A DNA stretch of 64,000 nucleotides from Micromonospora coxensis (GCF_900090295.1 NZ_LT607753.1:3162001-3226000), one strand, 5' to 3'. Shown: positions 42,801 through 51,589, counted from the stretch's first letter. Program-made: numbers and translations. Notes: a model not told the origin generated them from the letters alone.

Positions 42801-43782
42801 GGCGATCCGGGACCTGTTCGGCTCCCGGTTGGAGCTGCGCCTCGGCGATCCGTCCGACTCGGTGGTGAAGCGGGTCGCGGCGGCGAGCGTGCCGGAGAAG
42901 AGCCCCGGCCGGGGCATCACCGCCCAGGGCCTGCACTTCCTCACGGCGCTGCCGCAGCTCGCCGGGGCGGAGACGGCCGAACTGGTGAAGGCGGTCGCCG
43001 GCGCCTGGTCCGGCCCGCCCGCCCCCCGGGTGCGCCTGCTCCCGCCGGTGCTGCCCTACGCCGAGCTGGACGTCGGCGCGGCCACCGGCCTGGCCTTCCC
43101 CATCGGGGTGGCCGAGGCGGACCTGCGTCCGGTGGCGCTGGACTTCGCCACCGAGCCGCACTTCGTGGTCTTCGGCGACGCCGAGTGCGGCAAGTCGTCG
43201 TTCCTGCGCGCGCTGGCCACCTCGATCGTGCACCGGTTCGCCCCGGAGCAGGCCCGGATCATCGTGGTCGACTACCGGCGCAGCCTGCTCGGCCTCAAGG
43301 AGCTGCCGCACGTGATCGGGTACGGCAGCGCGGCGCCGTACACCGGCGAGCTGATCGAGTCGGTGGCCGGCTACATGCAGGCCCGGATACCGGGGCCGGA
43401 GGTGACCCCGGCCCAGTTGCGGGAGCGGTCCTGGTGGTCCGGGCCGGAGTTGTTCGTGCTCGTCGACGACTACGACCTGGTGGCGAACGGCCCGGCGAAC
43501 CCGCTGCGGGGGCTGGAGGAGTACCTGCCGCAGGCCCGCGACATCGGGCTGCACCTGGTGTTGGCCCGCCGGTCCGGCGGCGCGGCCCGGGCCCAGTACG
43601 AGCCGGTCGTGCAGCGGCTGCGGGAGCTGTCCACCGCCGGGCTGGTGATGAGCGGCAGCCCGGACGAGGGGCAACTGGTGGGCCCGGTGCGGCCGGGTCC
43701 GCTGCCCCCGGGACGCGGCCGGCTGGTGACCCGGCGGGAGGGGGTGCGGCTGGTCCAGCTGGCCCACCTGCCGCCGGTGTGA
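39826..43782 (+). CDS. eccC: type VII secretion ATPase EccC
   Basis: A 1318-residue single-chain EccC, the motor that recognises WXG100-type substrates. Two membrane helices lie near residues 43-80. Three FtsK/SpoIIIE modules follow, all with P-loop lysines: GATGSGKSELL (Lys492), GAPQSGKSHAL (Lys842) and GDAECGKSSFL (Lys1122). Walker B strands include LLLICDEFSELL and VFLVVDGW. In many mycobacteria EccC is split in two genes; here it is fused. The GTG at 39826 has GGGAGG 4 bases upstream. It is followed by a mycosin gene. Confidence 0.95.
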   Translation: MSTVVIKRPPRRPAPEIPVGELPVEAPPEIPAVTGGRWQQALMVLPMLGGTVAMAMMFGRGGGAYSYVVGGLFGLSSLAMLVTSWGSASGTPKKSEMMAARREYLRHLTALRRRVRQTARQQRAGLYYRHPDPGRLWSTVDSHRVWERRPGDPDFAVVRVAVGPQTLATPLVPPVTRPLEELEPMTAGSLRRFLDAYSVVPDLPVALSLRGFARVHVKGEPGVGSPPTGSPAAQALARAVLTQLAVFHAPDELLIAVCAGPERRALWEWVKWLPHAHHPVHTDALGPVRLVTSSAAELERLLDDVLGSRSRFSPAGPATDGPHVVVLLDGGDLTGATDLTGDGGIDAVTVIDLDTPPPRLLDRYALLLELRGHRLHSWSVEGHAEVGTADRLEPADAEAVARRLAPLRLATAVRGGEAAPGAEPGLPELLGIGDPEGFTAEQGWAPRSPRERLRVPIGVGADGGAIDLDLKESAQDGMGPHGLLIGATGSGKSELLRTLVLGLAATHSSEQLNFVLVDFKGGATFASFDRLPHTAAVITNLADALPLVDRMVDAINGELMRRQELLRRAGNFASLRDYERARAAGTPLAPLPSLLLICDEFSELLSAKPDFIDLFVQIGRLGRSLGVHLLLASQRLEEGRLRGLDTHLSYRIGLRTFSALESRTVLGVPDAHELPRSPGHGYLRAGTDPLVRFRAAYVSGPVRRRGGAGGGGAGGTPRLLTFSTHLVPVPEPAAPAALTAVEEEAESLLDVLVGRLAGQGPPAHQVWLPPLDRAPTLDELLGPAGADPQRGLTVANPELHGALQVPVALVDKPFEQRRDLLWLALDGAAGHVAVVGAPQSGKSHALRTLVCALALTHTPAEAQVYCLDFGGGGLAALRDLPHVGGVAGRADPTVVRRTIGEIATLLAERERRFAELGVESMAAWRQRRSALAAAGQPTVDPYGDVFLVVDGWATLRGEYDDLEPLITDLATRGLSYGVHVVASAVRWMDFRPAIRDLFGSRLELRLGDPSDSVVKRVAAASVPEKSPGRGITAQGLHFLTALPQLAGAETAELVKAVAGAWSGPPAPRVRLLPPVLPYAELDVGAATGLAFPIGVAEADLRPVALDFATEPHFVVFGDAECGKSSFLRALATSIVHRFAPEQARIIVVDYRRSLLGLKELPHVIGYGSAAPYTGELIESVAGYMQARIPGPEVTPAQLRERSWWSGPELFVLVDDYDLVANGPANPLRGLEEYLPQARDIGLHLVLARRSGGAARAQYEPVVQRLRELSTAGLVMSGSPDEGQLVGPVRPGPLPPGRGRLVTRREGVRLVQLAHLPPV

Positions 43783-43857
43783 GTGGCCCGGCGCGGAACG
43801 TGCCGTGGCACGGGGGAAAACCGGTAATCTCCCACCAGCATGTCTCCGTCGTGATGA

Positions 43858-45204
43858 ATGGTTGAGGATGTGACCAGGGTTCGGCACGGCTCCCCGAGCA
43901 CGCTCCACCGGTTCGCCGGCCGCGCGCTGCTCGGTGCGGCGGCGACCGCGGCGACGGTCGTCGGCGTGCTCCCGCCCGCGGCGGCGGCCGCCGCGCCCGC
44001 GCCGGTCACCGCCGCCGCGCCGCTGGCCGAGCCGGACTTCGTCCCGGTGGAGACCACGACCCGGGCCGACCGGATCCGCGACGAGCAGTGGCAGCTCGAC
44101 GAGCTGCGGGCCGCCACCGCGTGGCAGACCTCCACCGGTCGGGGCGTCACCGTCGCCGTGATCGACTCCGGGGTGGACCCGTCCCACCCGGATCTGGCCG
44201 GCCAGGTGCTGCCCGGCCTCGACCTGGTCTCCCCCGCCGGTGCGGCCGAGCCGGACCCGGTGGGGCACGGCACCACGGTGGCCAGCCTGATCGCCGGGCG
44301 CAACGACGACCGGAAGGGCGTCGTCGGGCTCGCCCCGGACGCGCGCATCCTGCCGGTGCGGGTGCTCGACGACGAGAACCGCTACGACGACGCGATGATC
44401 GTCGCCAAGGGGGTGCGCTGGGCCGTCGACCACGGCGCCCGGGTGATCAACCTGTCCCTCGGCGGCAGCGGGGACAGCCCGGCGCTGGCCGCCGCCCTGG
44501 ACTACGCCTTCGCCCGGGACGTGGTGGTGGTCGCCTGCACCGGCAACGTCGCCACCTCGACCAGCCCCAAGGTCTGGTACCCGGCCCGCGAGCCCGGGGT
44601 GATCGCGGTGGCCGGCCTGGAGGGCTCCAGCGAGAACCTCTGGTCCGGCTCGATCACCGGGCACGCCACCACGCTCACCGCGCCGGCCACCCGGCTCGTC
44701 GGCGCCCGGCCCCCGAACAGCTACTGGGGGGTCCAGGGCACCAGCTTCGCCGCCCCGCTGGTCGCGGCCACCGCCGCGCTGGTGCGCGCCCGGTACCCGG
44801 AGATGTCCGCCGGGGACGTGGTGAACCGGTTGCTGGCCACCGCCAAGGACATCGGCCCGGTCGGCCGCGACGACCGCTTCGGGCACGGCCTGGTCGACCC
44901 GGTCGCGGCGCTGACCGTGGACGTGCCGCTGGTGCACCGCAACCCGCTCGACGACAACGACTCCCCCGGCGTGGTCGGCTTCGGCCCGGCGCCCGGCTCG
45001 GCGGAGGACGCCCGGGCCGGCGGCACCGGCAGCGACCCGCTCGGCTTCACCGCGCCCCGGCAGCAGACCCGCTGGGAGGCCCAGCCCGCCGGCACCACGG
45101 ACGACACCGCGCCGCGCCGGCTCTGGACCGGGGTGGCCATCCTGGTCGCCCTGGTCACCGGGGCCGCGCTGACCGTCCGCCGGTTCCGGCAGTACGGCCG
45201 CTGA
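43858..45204 (+). CDS. mycP: type VII secretion-associated mycosin protease
   Basis: A 448-residue subtilisin-family (S8) protease with a signal-like helix (about 22-45), catalytic Asp in AVIDSGVDPSHPDL, His in GHGTTVASLIAG, Ser in QGTSFAAPLVAATAAL, and Asn of the oxyanion hole in ACTGNVA. A C-terminal membrane helix (LWTGVAILVALVTGAALTV) anchors it, as in MycP proteins that stabilise ESX complexes. ATG 43858 is used; GTG 43870 is an alternative, and neither has a convincing ribosome binding site. It follows eccC by 75 bases, including a small hairpin CGTGCC-GT-GGCACG at 43799-43812. Confidence 0.93.
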   Translation: MVEDVTRVRHGSPSTLHRFAGRALLGAAATAATVVGVLPPAAAAAAPAPVTAAAPLAEPDFVPVETTTRADRIRDEQWQLDELRAATAWQTSTGRGVTVAVIDSGVDPSHPDLAGQVLPGLDLVSPAGAAEPDPVGHGTTVASLIAGRNDDRKGVVGLAPDARILPVRVLDDENRYDDAMIVAKGVRWAVDHGARVINLSLGGSGDSPALAAALDYAFARDVVVVACTGNVATSTSPKVWYPAREPGVIAVAGLEGSSENLWSGSITGHATTLTAPATRLVGARPPNSYWGVQGTSFAAPLVAATAALVRARYPEMSAGDVVNRLLATAKDIGPVGRDDRFGHGLVDPVAALTVDVPLVHRNPLDDNDSPGVVGFGPAPGSAEDARAGGTGSDPLGFTAPRQQTRWEAQPAGTTDDTAPRRLWTGVAILVALVTGAALTVRRFRQYGR

Positions 45205-45244
45205 CCCGGCCTGAACCGGGGCGGCACGGGGTACTGGACCCGCC

Positions 45245-46006
45245 ATGGAAGCTCGCGCTCCGGTTCGACCAGCGGCCCGCACCTGGCGGGAGCGCCGCCT
45301 CGACCGGGACGGCACGCGAGGTCTGCGGCTGAGCCTGGCCGCCCTGGCGGCGTTCCTGGTGCTGCTGCCGTTCACGCTGCTCGCCGTACTGGTGGCCGGG
45401 GCCTGGCCGCCGCTGCACGACCTCGACGCGGCGGTCACCGACACCATGTACCGGTACGCGGTGGCGCACCCGACGTGGACCCGGACGATGAACCTCTGGA
45501 CCGACGTGTTCGGCCCCGGGCCGCTGCGGGTCGCCGCGCTGGCCCTGGTGGTCTGGCTGTGGGCGCGCGACGCCCGGCGGCTGGCGCTCTGGGTGCTCAC
45601 CACGATGGCGGTCGGCGGCCTGCTCAGCGCGCTGCTGAAGCTGCTCGTCGGCCGGAACCGGCCGGATCTGCTCGACCCGGTGGCCGAGGCGGTGGGTTAC
45701 GCGTTCCCGTCCGGGCACGCGGCGAACGCCACCCTGGCCGCCGGGGTGCTGCTGGTGGTGTACCTGCCGTACACCCGGGGCCGGCCGGGGGCCCGCGCGG
45801 CGCTCTGGGTGGCCGCGCTCGTCCTCGCCGGGTTGACCGGGCTGAGCCGGGTCGCGCTCGGCGTGCACTGGACCAGCGACGTGGTCGCCGGCTGGCTGCT
45901 CGGGGTGGCGGTGGTGGCGGCCACCTCCGCCGCGTTCGTCGTCTGGCGGGCGCCGGGGGCCACCCCGTCGGGCGGGGACGGGGCCGCCGCCGGTCCGGGC
46001 CGCTGA
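45245..46006 (+). CDS. PAP2 phosphatase family membrane protein
   Basis: A 253-residue membrane phosphatase with the three PAP2 motifs: KLLVGRNRP, FPSGHAANA and SRVALGVHWTSD (catalytic His and Asp). About six membrane helices are present. Members dephosphorylate undecaprenyl pyrophosphate or phosphatidic acid; which applies here is not determined. It starts 40 bases after the mycosin gene and may be co-transcribed by proximity only. Confidence 0.92.
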   Translation: MEARAPVRPAARTWRERRLDRDGTRGLRLSLAALAAFLVLLPFTLLAVLVAGAWPPLHDLDAAVTDTMYRYAVAHPTWTRTMNLWTDVFGPGPLRVAALALVVWLWARDARRLALWVLTTMAVGGLLSALLKLLVGRNRPDLLDPVAEAVGYAFPSGHAANATLAAGVLLVVYLPYTRGRPGARAALWVAALVLAGLTGLSRVALGVHWTSDVVAGWLLGVAVVAATSAAFVVWRAPGATPSGGDGAAAGPGR

Positions 46007-46043
46007 CCCCGGCCGCGTCCACCGGGCCGCCCCGGCGGGGTCA
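46004..46043. terminator. convergent terminator built on both stop codons
   Basis: TGACCCC at 46004-46010, containing the stop of the PAP2 gene, pairs with GGGGTCA at 46037-46043, whose complement contains the stop of the minus-strand protease gene. The G/C-rich sequence between can fold further. Confidence 0.5.
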
Positions 46044-47219
46044 GGTGCACTCGCCGGTGCCCACCCCACGGGTACGCTCCGCGCCGGCCAGCGCCACCGG
46101 CCGTGCCTCGGCGGCGGTCACCGCGAAACCGGTGTTCGGGTCGTCCGCGGCGGCCGCGAAGATAACGCCCAGCACCAGGCCGTTCGAGGAGACCAGCGGC
46201 CCGCCGGAGTTGCCGCTGCGGACCAGCGCCCGGATCGTGTAGATCTCCCGGGTGACGTCCCCGGAGGAGTAGATGTCCGGCCCGGTGATCCGGTCGACGT
46301 CCCGCACCCGGGCCGGCCGGGCGTCGTACGGGCCGTCGAGCGGGAAGCCGAGCACGATCGCGTCGGCGCCACTGCCGGCCTGGCCGGCGGCGAAGCGCAG
46401 CGACGGGCCGGGCAGCCCCGGCACGTGCAGCACGGCCAGGTCGCGGTCCGGGTCGTAGACGACCACCTCGCCGTCGTACCGCTCCCCGCGCAGCTCGACG
46501 GCGACGGAGCGGGTGCCGGCGACCACGTGCGCGTTGGTCATCACCCGGTCGTCGGCGTAGACGAAGCCGGAGCCCTCGATGCGGCGCGAGCAGCTCGGCG
46601 CGGAGCCGAGCACCTTGACCACCGATCGCTGGCTGTTCGCCACCACCTGGGAGCCGGCCAGCGCCGGGTCGGGCGGGGAGACCTGCCGCGCGTTGGTGCG
46701 GCCCAGTCCGTTGAAGACCTCCGGGAAGCCGTTGGTGTCCACCGTGTCGCGCAGCGCGGTGGAGAGTTCCTGCGCCCGGTCCGGCAGGACCCGGTCCACC
46801 ACGGTCAGCAGCGCGCTGTTCTTGACCGAGGCGGCCAGCCAGGGCAGCGATGAGGAGCCGAGCGGGACGGCGACCAGCCAGGCCACCAGCATCACCGCGA
46901 AGAGCGACACGAACGCGCCGCCGACGTCGTCCGCCTTCTTCGCCACGTCGTTGGTGATCGTCCTGCGCAGGTGCGAGCCGAGCCAGCCGGCCAGCGCCTG
47001 CCCGAGCACCGCCAGCCCGAAGACCGCGACCAGGGAGATCAGGACCCGGGTGCCGCTGTCGACGAACTGCCGGGCGAACAGCGGCCCGACCTGGAGTCCG
47101 AGCAGCGCGCCCAGGAAGAATCCGGAGAGCGACAGCGCTCCGATGGCGAAGCCCTGACGGTATCCGCTGATCGCGAACACGAGCATGAGCAGGAGCAGTA
47201 CGAGATCCACGACGGACAC
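46041..47219 (-). CDS. marP: MarP-like acid-resistance serine protease (CvpA + trypsin-like)
   Basis: A 392-residue membrane protease. Four helices of a CvpA-like domain (about 1-130) precede a periplasmic trypsin-fold domain with catalytic His in TNAHVVAG, Asp in DPDRDLAVL and Ser in RSGNSGGPLV. The two cysteines near the N-terminus of the protease domain and at the C-terminal end resemble those that form a regulatory disulfide in M. tuberculosis MarP (Rv3671c). The GTG start is at 47219. The next gene upstream is a Nudix hydrolase, as in mycobacteria. Confidence 0.92.
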   Translation of the reverse strand: MSVVDLVLLLLMLVFAISGYRQGFAIGALSLSGFFLGALLGLQVGPLFARQFVDSGTRVLISLVAVFGLAVLGQALAGWLGSHLRRTITNDVAKKADDVGGAFVSLFAVMLVAWLVAVPLGSSSLPWLAASVKNSALLTVVDRVLPDRAQELSTALRDTVDTNGFPEVFNGLGRTNARQVSPPDPALAGSQVVANSQRSVVKVLGSAPSCSRRIEGSGFVYADDRVMTNAHVVAGTRSVAVELRGERYDGEVVVYDPDRDLAVLHVPGLPGPSLRFAAGQAGSGADAIVLGFPLDGPYDARPARVRDVDRITGPDIYSSGDVTREIYTIRALVRSGNSGGPLVSSNGLVLGVIFAAAADDPNTGFAVTAAEARPVALAGAERTRGVGTGECT

Positions 47220-47277
47220 GGGTCAAGGGTACGGGCACCCGGCCCGCCGGGGGCGCTCCGCATGCGGAACGTGACGG

Positions 47278-47976
47278 TCAGGTCAGTGGGCCGGCCATCT
47301 CGTCGACCTCGTCGGTGCCCGCCGAGGGGGCCGGGGCGGCTCCGGTGGGCGGCAGGTCCAGCACCCGCTCCCGGGGCCACGGCCGGGCCCAGCCCCCCAT
47401 CTCCAGCAGGGTGGCGAGCACCCCGGCGGTGAACCCCCAGACCAGCATGCCTCGGACGGAGAAGGCCGGGCCGATCCAGCCGCTGGGGTGGCGTACCCGC
47501 ATCCGGTTCTCCGGGTCGACCAGTTCCGCGACCGGCAGCCGGGCGACGTGCGCGACCTCGGCCGGTTCCTTCGGGTGCACCGGGTGCGGGGTGTGCCACC
47601 AGGCCAGCACCGGGGTGACCACGAAGTCGCTGACCGGGATCCAGAGTCGGGGCAGTTCGGCGAGGACGGTGACGCTGGAGGGATCGAGGCCGACCTCCTC
47701 GTTCGCCTCCCGCAGGGCGGTGGCCGGCGCGTCGGCGTCCTCCGGGTCGGCCGCGCCACCCGGGAAGGCCGGCTGGCCGGCGTGGTTGCGCAGCGTGAAG
47801 GCGCGTTGGAGGACCAGCACGTCCGGCCCGACGCCCGGCTCCTCGCCGAGCAGCACCAGCACCGCGCTCTCCCGGCCGCCCTCCTCGGGGGTGGTGAGCC
47901 GGGTGAAGTCCTCCGCCCGGGCGGTGCCGAGCCGGCCGAGCAGCGGGTCGATCCAGGCCGGCGGGCGGCGGGTCAC
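47278..47976 (-). CDS. Nudix hydrolase, coenzyme A pyrophosphatase-like
   Basis: A 232-residue Nudix protein of the CoA diphosphatase (UPF0035) branch. Its N-terminal signature LVLQRAFTLRNHAGQPAFPGG leads into the Nudix box with REANEEVGL; both are seen in NudL-type enzymes that cleave CoA. A helix-rich C-terminus carries FSVRGMLVWGFTAGVLATLL. The GTG start at 47976 has GGAGG 6 bases upstream. It sits between marP and the TlpA-like gene as in Rv3672c. Confidence 0.88.
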   Translation of the reverse strand: MTRRPPAWIDPLLGRLGTARAEDFTRLTTPEEGGRESAVLVLLGEEPGVGPDVLVLQRAFTLRNHAGQPAFPGGAADPEDADAPATALREANEEVGLDPSSVTVLAELPRLWIPVSDFVVTPVLAWWHTPHPVHPKEPAEVAHVARLPVAELVDPENRMRVRHPSGWIGPAFSVRGMLVWGFTAGVLATLLEMGGWARPWPRERVLDLPPTGAAPAPSAGTDEVDEMAGPLT

Positions 47977-48049
47977 CGGCGCACCTCCGGAGTCGGGCCG
48001 GCGGCCGGTGTCGGCCGCGCCGCACCCCGCGCGGCGGTGCGCGGGCCGC

Positions 48050-48718
48050 TCACGCCGGCACCGCCAGGCCGAGGTGCCGCTGCACCAGCGCGGCGAGACG
48101 GGCGTCGTCGAGGGCCCCGCTGGCGTCGACGTGGACCACCCGGCCCTCGGCGTCGACCAGCAGGGTGAGCGGGAGGGCGTTGCGCCCCAGCTCCCGTTGC
48201 AGCGCCTCACCCTGGTCGAACAGGACGGGGAAGCGGATGCCGAAGTCCTCGCCGATCGACTGGGCGGCGGTGCGGGTGTCCCGGCTGTTGACGCCGAGCA
48301 CCTGGAGCCGGCCCGCCGCCCGCTCACTGAGGCGCTGGAAGGCCGGGAGTTCCTTGCGGCACGGCGGGCACCAGGAGGCCCAGAGGTTCACCACGGCGGG
48401 GCCGCGCACGTCGCGCAGGGCCACCGGCGCGCCGCCGGTGAAGCAGTTGAGGGTCAGCTCGGGCAGGAGCGGTCCGCCGGCGGTCGGGGGCGGCGCGGCG
48501 GCAGTCGGGGGCGGCGCGGCGGCGGACGCGGTCGGGGCGGGGCGGGGCGCGGCGGAGCCGGACGGGCCCGGGGCGCGGGTCAACGCGGCGCAGTCGGCGA
48601 ACGGCGACGGACGTTCCGCCCGCCCGGCCGAGGTGGTCTGCCGCTCCGGCCCGGTGGCGGTGCAGCCGGCCACGGCCAGCAGCACCGGGACGAGCAGCGC
48701 GGCGAGTCCCCGGTTCAC
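48050..48718 (-). CDS. TlpA/ResA-like thioredoxin-fold lipoprotein
   Basis: A 222-residue extracytoplasmic redox protein: lipobox LAVAGC (Cys19), an Ala/Pro-rich linker of about 60 residues, and a thioredoxin domain with active site [25 protein letters not shown] is the cis-proline region. It could reduce disulfides during cytochrome c maturation or protect secreted proteins. The GTG start overlaps the nth stop as GTGA, so it is translationally coupled. It corresponds to Rv3673c. Confidence 0.9.
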   Translation of the reverse strand: MNRGLAALLVPVLLAVAGCTATGPERQTTSAGRAERPSPFADCAALTRAPGPSGSAAPRPAPTASAAAPPPTAAAPPPTAGGPLLPELTLNCFTGGAPVALRDVRGPAVVNLWASWCPPCRKELPAFQRLSERAAGRLQVLGVNSRDTRTAAQSIGEDFGIRFPVLFDQGEALQRELGRNALPLTLLVDAEGRVVHVDASGALDDARLAALVQRHLGLAVPA

Positions 48719-49503
48719 GGCGCCTCCGCGACGACGGCCTGCTGCGGCACCAGCTCCGGGTCGAGGCCGGCGGCGACCGCCAGGTCCCGGGCGCGGGGGC
48801 CCTTGAGCAGCTTCGCGGCAGCGGCCGGCTCGACCGGCCCGGTGCCGTACGACGGGCAGAGCTTCGCCAGGGTGCAGGCGCCGCAGGCCGGCTTGCGGGC
48901 GTGGCAGACGCGTCGGCCGTGGAAGATGATCCGGTGCGAGAGCATGGTCCACTCCCGCTTCGGGAAGAGCGCCCCGATCTCGTGCTCGATCTTCACCGGA
49001 TCGGTCTGGGCGGTGAGCCGCCAGCGCTGCACCAGCCGCTGGAAGTGGGTGTCGACGGTGATCCCGGGGACGTCGAAGGCGTTGCCGAGGATGACGTTGG
49101 CGGTCTTGCGCCCGATGCCGGGCAGGGTCACCAGGTCGGCCAGCCTGCCGGGGACCCGGCCGTCGTACCGCTCGACCAGCGCCTGCCCGAGCTTGATCAG
49201 GGAGTCGGTCTTGTTGCGGTAGAAGCCGGTCGGCCGGATCAGCTCCTCCAGCTCCGCCCGGTCGGCCCCGGCGTAGTCGGCGGCGCGGCGGTAGCGGGCG
49301 AAGAGCTTCGGGGTGACCTCGTTGACCTTCTTGTCGGTGCACTGCGCCGACAGGATCGTGGCGACGGCCAGCTCCAGGGCGTTGGAGTGGTCGAGTTCAC
49401 AGTGCGCGTCGGGGTGCGCCTCGGTCAGCGCCCGGCCGATCCGCCGGGCGCGCCGGGTGCGGCCGAGGTCGGTCTCGGCCCGTGCGGGGGAGCTGATGGT
49501 CAC
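48715..49503 (-). CDS. nth: endonuclease III (DNA glycosylase/AP lyase)
   Basis: A 262-residue base-excision repair enzyme removing oxidised pyrimidines. The helix-hairpin-helix [17 protein letters not shown] contains the catalytic Lys, and VDTHFQRLV the catalytic Asp. The 4Fe-4S cluster cysteines occur as C-x6-C-x2-C-x5-C in [17 protein letters not shown]. It begins [20 protein letters not shown]; a long N-terminal extension is common in actinobacteria. It precedes the TlpA-like gene by overlap and lies near crp, as in M. tuberculosis. Confidence 0.97.
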   Translation of the reverse strand: MTISSPARAETDLGRTRRARRIGRALTEAHPDAHCELDHSNALELAVATILSAQCTDKKVNEVTPKLFARYRRAADYAGADRAELEELIRPTGFYRNKTDSLIKLGQALVERYDGRVPGRLADLVTLPGIGRKTANVILGNAFDVPGITVDTHFQRLVQRWRLTAQTDPVKIEHEIGALFPKREWTMLSHRIIFHGRRVCHARKPACGACTLAKLCPSYGTGPVEPAAAAKLLKGPRARDLAVAAGLDPELVPQQAVVAEAP

Positions 49504-49558
49504 GCCGGCCAGCCTACGTCGCCGGGACGACCACCCGCCGGGCCCACGCCCGCCGGTG

Positions 49559-49579
49559 ACGTCGGCGGCGCGCCGACGT
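49559..49579 (-). terminator. hairpin terminator after capA-like gene
   Basis: A perfect 9-bp inverted repeat ACGTCGGCG (49559-49567) and CGCCGACGT (49571-49579) with a 3-nt loop lies 8 bases beyond the minus-strand stop at 49588. Confidence 0.7.
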
Positions 49580-49587
49580 GCGGCCGG

Positions 49588-50751
49588 TCAGTCGGCCTGC
49601 GGGGCGCTGATCTTCCCGGCGGCGTCGAAGCGCGCGCCGGTGCGCGGGAAGTCGCTGCGGCTGAGCTGCTTGACCAGGCCGAGCCCCTGGTCGGCCGAGT
49701 CCATGGTCGGCTTGCCGACCGAGTTCATCCGGGTGGAGGTGAACGAGCCACCGGCGAAGCTGCCGTCCGGCTTGAGCGACACCTTCAGCACGCCGCCCCA
49801 GCCCAGCCGCCCGCTGGGGTTCAGCGACCGGCCGCCACCGGCGAAGTTGCCCAGGCTGTACGCGATCAGCCGGCCCTGGTGGAACTCCATCCCGCGCAGC
49901 ACGTGGGGGCCGTGCCCGACGACGAGGTCCGCGCCGGCCTCGATCACGGCGTGGGAGAACTTGATCGGGTCGCCCCGGTTCTCGCCGTAGAACAGCTCGG
50001 TGCCGGGCTTCACCCGGGTCTTGTCGGCGCCCTCGGCGCCCATGTGCACCTGCACGACGACGATGTCGGCCATGGTGGCCGCCTTCTCCACCACGGCCGT
50101 CGCGGCGTCGATGTCGGTCAGGCTGTTCGACCACGGGTACGACGAGAAGCCGGCCACCGCCACCTTGACGCCCTTGACGTCGACCACGGTGATCTGGTCC
50201 GGCGCGCCGGTGTGCTTCAGCCCCTGCGCCTCCAGCGCCTTCTGGGTGTTCTCGTAGCCCTGGGGCCCGTAGTCGTACCCGTGGTTGTTGGCCTGGTTGA
50301 GCAGCTCGAAGCCGGCGTCCTTGAGATGCGCGGCGTAGCTGGACGGGGCCCGGAACTGGTAGCAGGCGGTGGAGTTCGCGCCGCACTTGCCGGTGCCGGT
50401 GTCCTCGGTCAGCGGCTCCTCCAGGTTGCCCATCACCAGGTCGGCGTCGAGCGCGTCGGAGATCTCGTCGAAGAAGCCCTTGCCGCCGTTCGCCGGGAGC
50501 CGGGAGGGGGCGTTGCCCATGATGATGTCGCCGGTCGCGGAGAGCGAGATCGACTGGTCCGCCGTGCCGTCCTGGGCCGCGCTGCCGTCCGTCGGGACGG
50601 GCGACCCGCTCGCGCCCGCGCCGCCGCCCGGCTGCCAGACCGCGGCGTCGTCGGCGGATTCGCTGCAACCGGCGGCGAGGAGCACGGCGAGGAGCGTGCC
50701 GGCGGCGAACGCGGCACGACGAGGGACCCTCTGGGGCGTGGAAGCGGACAT
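49588..50751 (-). CDS. CapA-family phosphoesterase-like lipoprotein
   Basis: A 387-residue lipoprotein (lipobox LLAAGC, Cys29) with a CapA/PgsA metallophosphatase-like domain: SATGDIIMGN, MGNLEEPLT, ELLNQANNHGYDYG, VVVQVHMGAE, and VVGHGPHVLRGMEFHQGRLIAYSLGNF. These carry the Asp/His metal ligands of the calcineurin fold. CapA-type proteins act in poly-gamma-glutamate or capsule synthesis; no capB/C is seen here, so the role is open. Ser/Gly-rich linker residues follow the lipobox. Confidence 0.9.
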   Translation of the reverse strand: MSASTPQRVPRRAAFAAGTLLAVLLAAGCSESADDAAVWQPGGGAGASGSPVPTDGSAAQDGTADQSISLSATGDIIMGNAPSRLPANGGKGFFDEISDALDADLVMGNLEEPLTEDTGTGKCGANSTACYQFRAPSSYAAHLKDAGFELLNQANNHGYDYGPQGYENTQKALEAQGLKHTGAPDQITVVDVKGVKVAVAGFSSYPWSNSLTDIDAATAVVEKAATMADIVVVQVHMGAEGADKTRVKPGTELFYGENRGDPIKFSHAVIEAGADLVVGHGPHVLRGMEFHQGRLIAYSLGNFAGGGRSLNPSGRLGWGGVLKVSLKPDGSFAGGSFTSTRMNSVGKPTMDSADQGLGLVKQLSRSDFPRTGARFDAAGKISAPQAD

Positions 50752-50807
50752 CGTTGGCGACCCTACCCGCCGGTCACCAGCCCGACGACGGCCGATCGGA
50801 CGGAATG

Positions 50808-51506
50808 TCACTCGGCCGCCCGCCGGTCGGACCACGGCACGCAGGGCACCGATCCACCGTCGGAGACGGCGGCGTGCACCGCCCGGGCCAGCGGCGCGCC
50901 CCAGGTGGAGCGGGGTCCGCCGTACGGCTCGGCCGGCCCGTCGGCCGGGCAGAGCACGGTCACCGAGTCGGTGGGCGTACCGGTGCCGGCCAGGCCCAGG
51001 TCCCGGATCGCCTGCGTCTTCGCCTCGGTCGCGGTGGCGACGGCGTTGACCAGGGCGGCGTCGCCGAGCGCCGCCGGGACGTACACCACGATGTTGACCG
51101 TGCCCACCCGCTGGGCCGGCGTCGCCGGGGCCGGTGCCGCGGCCTGGACGGGGGTGCCCAGCCCGACCGTCGCCCAGACCCGGACGCCGGTGTCGACCCG
51201 GTGCACCACCTCGGCGACGTCCACCCCGGTGAGCAGGCCGACCCCGGGCCCGTCCAGGCCGAGCCGGTCGGCGAGGGCGGCCAGGTGCGCCGCCGGGTCG
51301 TCCCGGTGGTACGACATCGGCACGGTCGCGTTCACGATCCAGTTCCGTACGCCGATCCCGCCGCCGAGCGGGCCGGAGCTGACCGCCCGCAGCGGCGCCG
51401 AGGCGCGCCACACCAGCAGCGGGATGTCCCACCCGTCCTCGGGTCGGGTGGTCAGGTCGGGCTCGTTCAGCACGTCGGTCACCCTACGACCCGCCGTGAC
51501 GACCAC
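50808..51506 (-). CDS. cbiZ: adenosylcobinamide amidohydrolase
   Basis: A 232-residue CbiZ homologue, which hydrolyses the aminopropanol side chain of adenosylcobinamide to let it re-enter cobalamin synthesis. Typical stretches include RNWIVNATVPMSYHRDDPAAH, GLLTGVDVAEV, GVRVWATVGLGTP, GTVNIVVYVPAALGDAALVN (each a strong family match) and VLCPADGPAEPYGGPRSTWG. The start is unclear: GTG 51506 (used) or GTG 51482, neither with a good ribosome binding site. No other cobalamin gene or cobalamin riboswitch is visible nearby. Confidence 0.88.
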   Translation of the reverse strand: MVVTAGRRVTDVLNEPDLTTRPEDGWDIPLLVWRASAPLRAVSSGPLGGGIGVRNWIVNATVPMSYHRDDPAAHLAALADRLGLDGPGVGLLTGVDVAEVVHRVDTGVRVWATVGLGTPVQAAAPAPATPAQRVGTVNIVVYVPAALGDAALVNAVATATEAKTQAIRDLGLAGTGTPTDSVTVLCPADGPAEPYGGPRSTWGAPLARAVHAAVSDGGSVPCVPWSDRRAAE

Positions 51507-51589
51507 CGGTGACCACCCGGGGAGTGGACGCGGGATCCTAGCCCCTCATCAGGGCGGGAAGGTTACGCCCAACGATCAAGTTTCCAGGG

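Noticed and set aside
37651..45603. A very long open frame (about 2650 codons) on the minus strand opposite ppa, eccC and the mycosin gene
   Set aside because: It is a shadow of the real genes: in very GC-rich DNA the antisense frame stays open. Its translation is Gly/Arg/His/Pro-rich without any domain, and it spans several well-supported genes.
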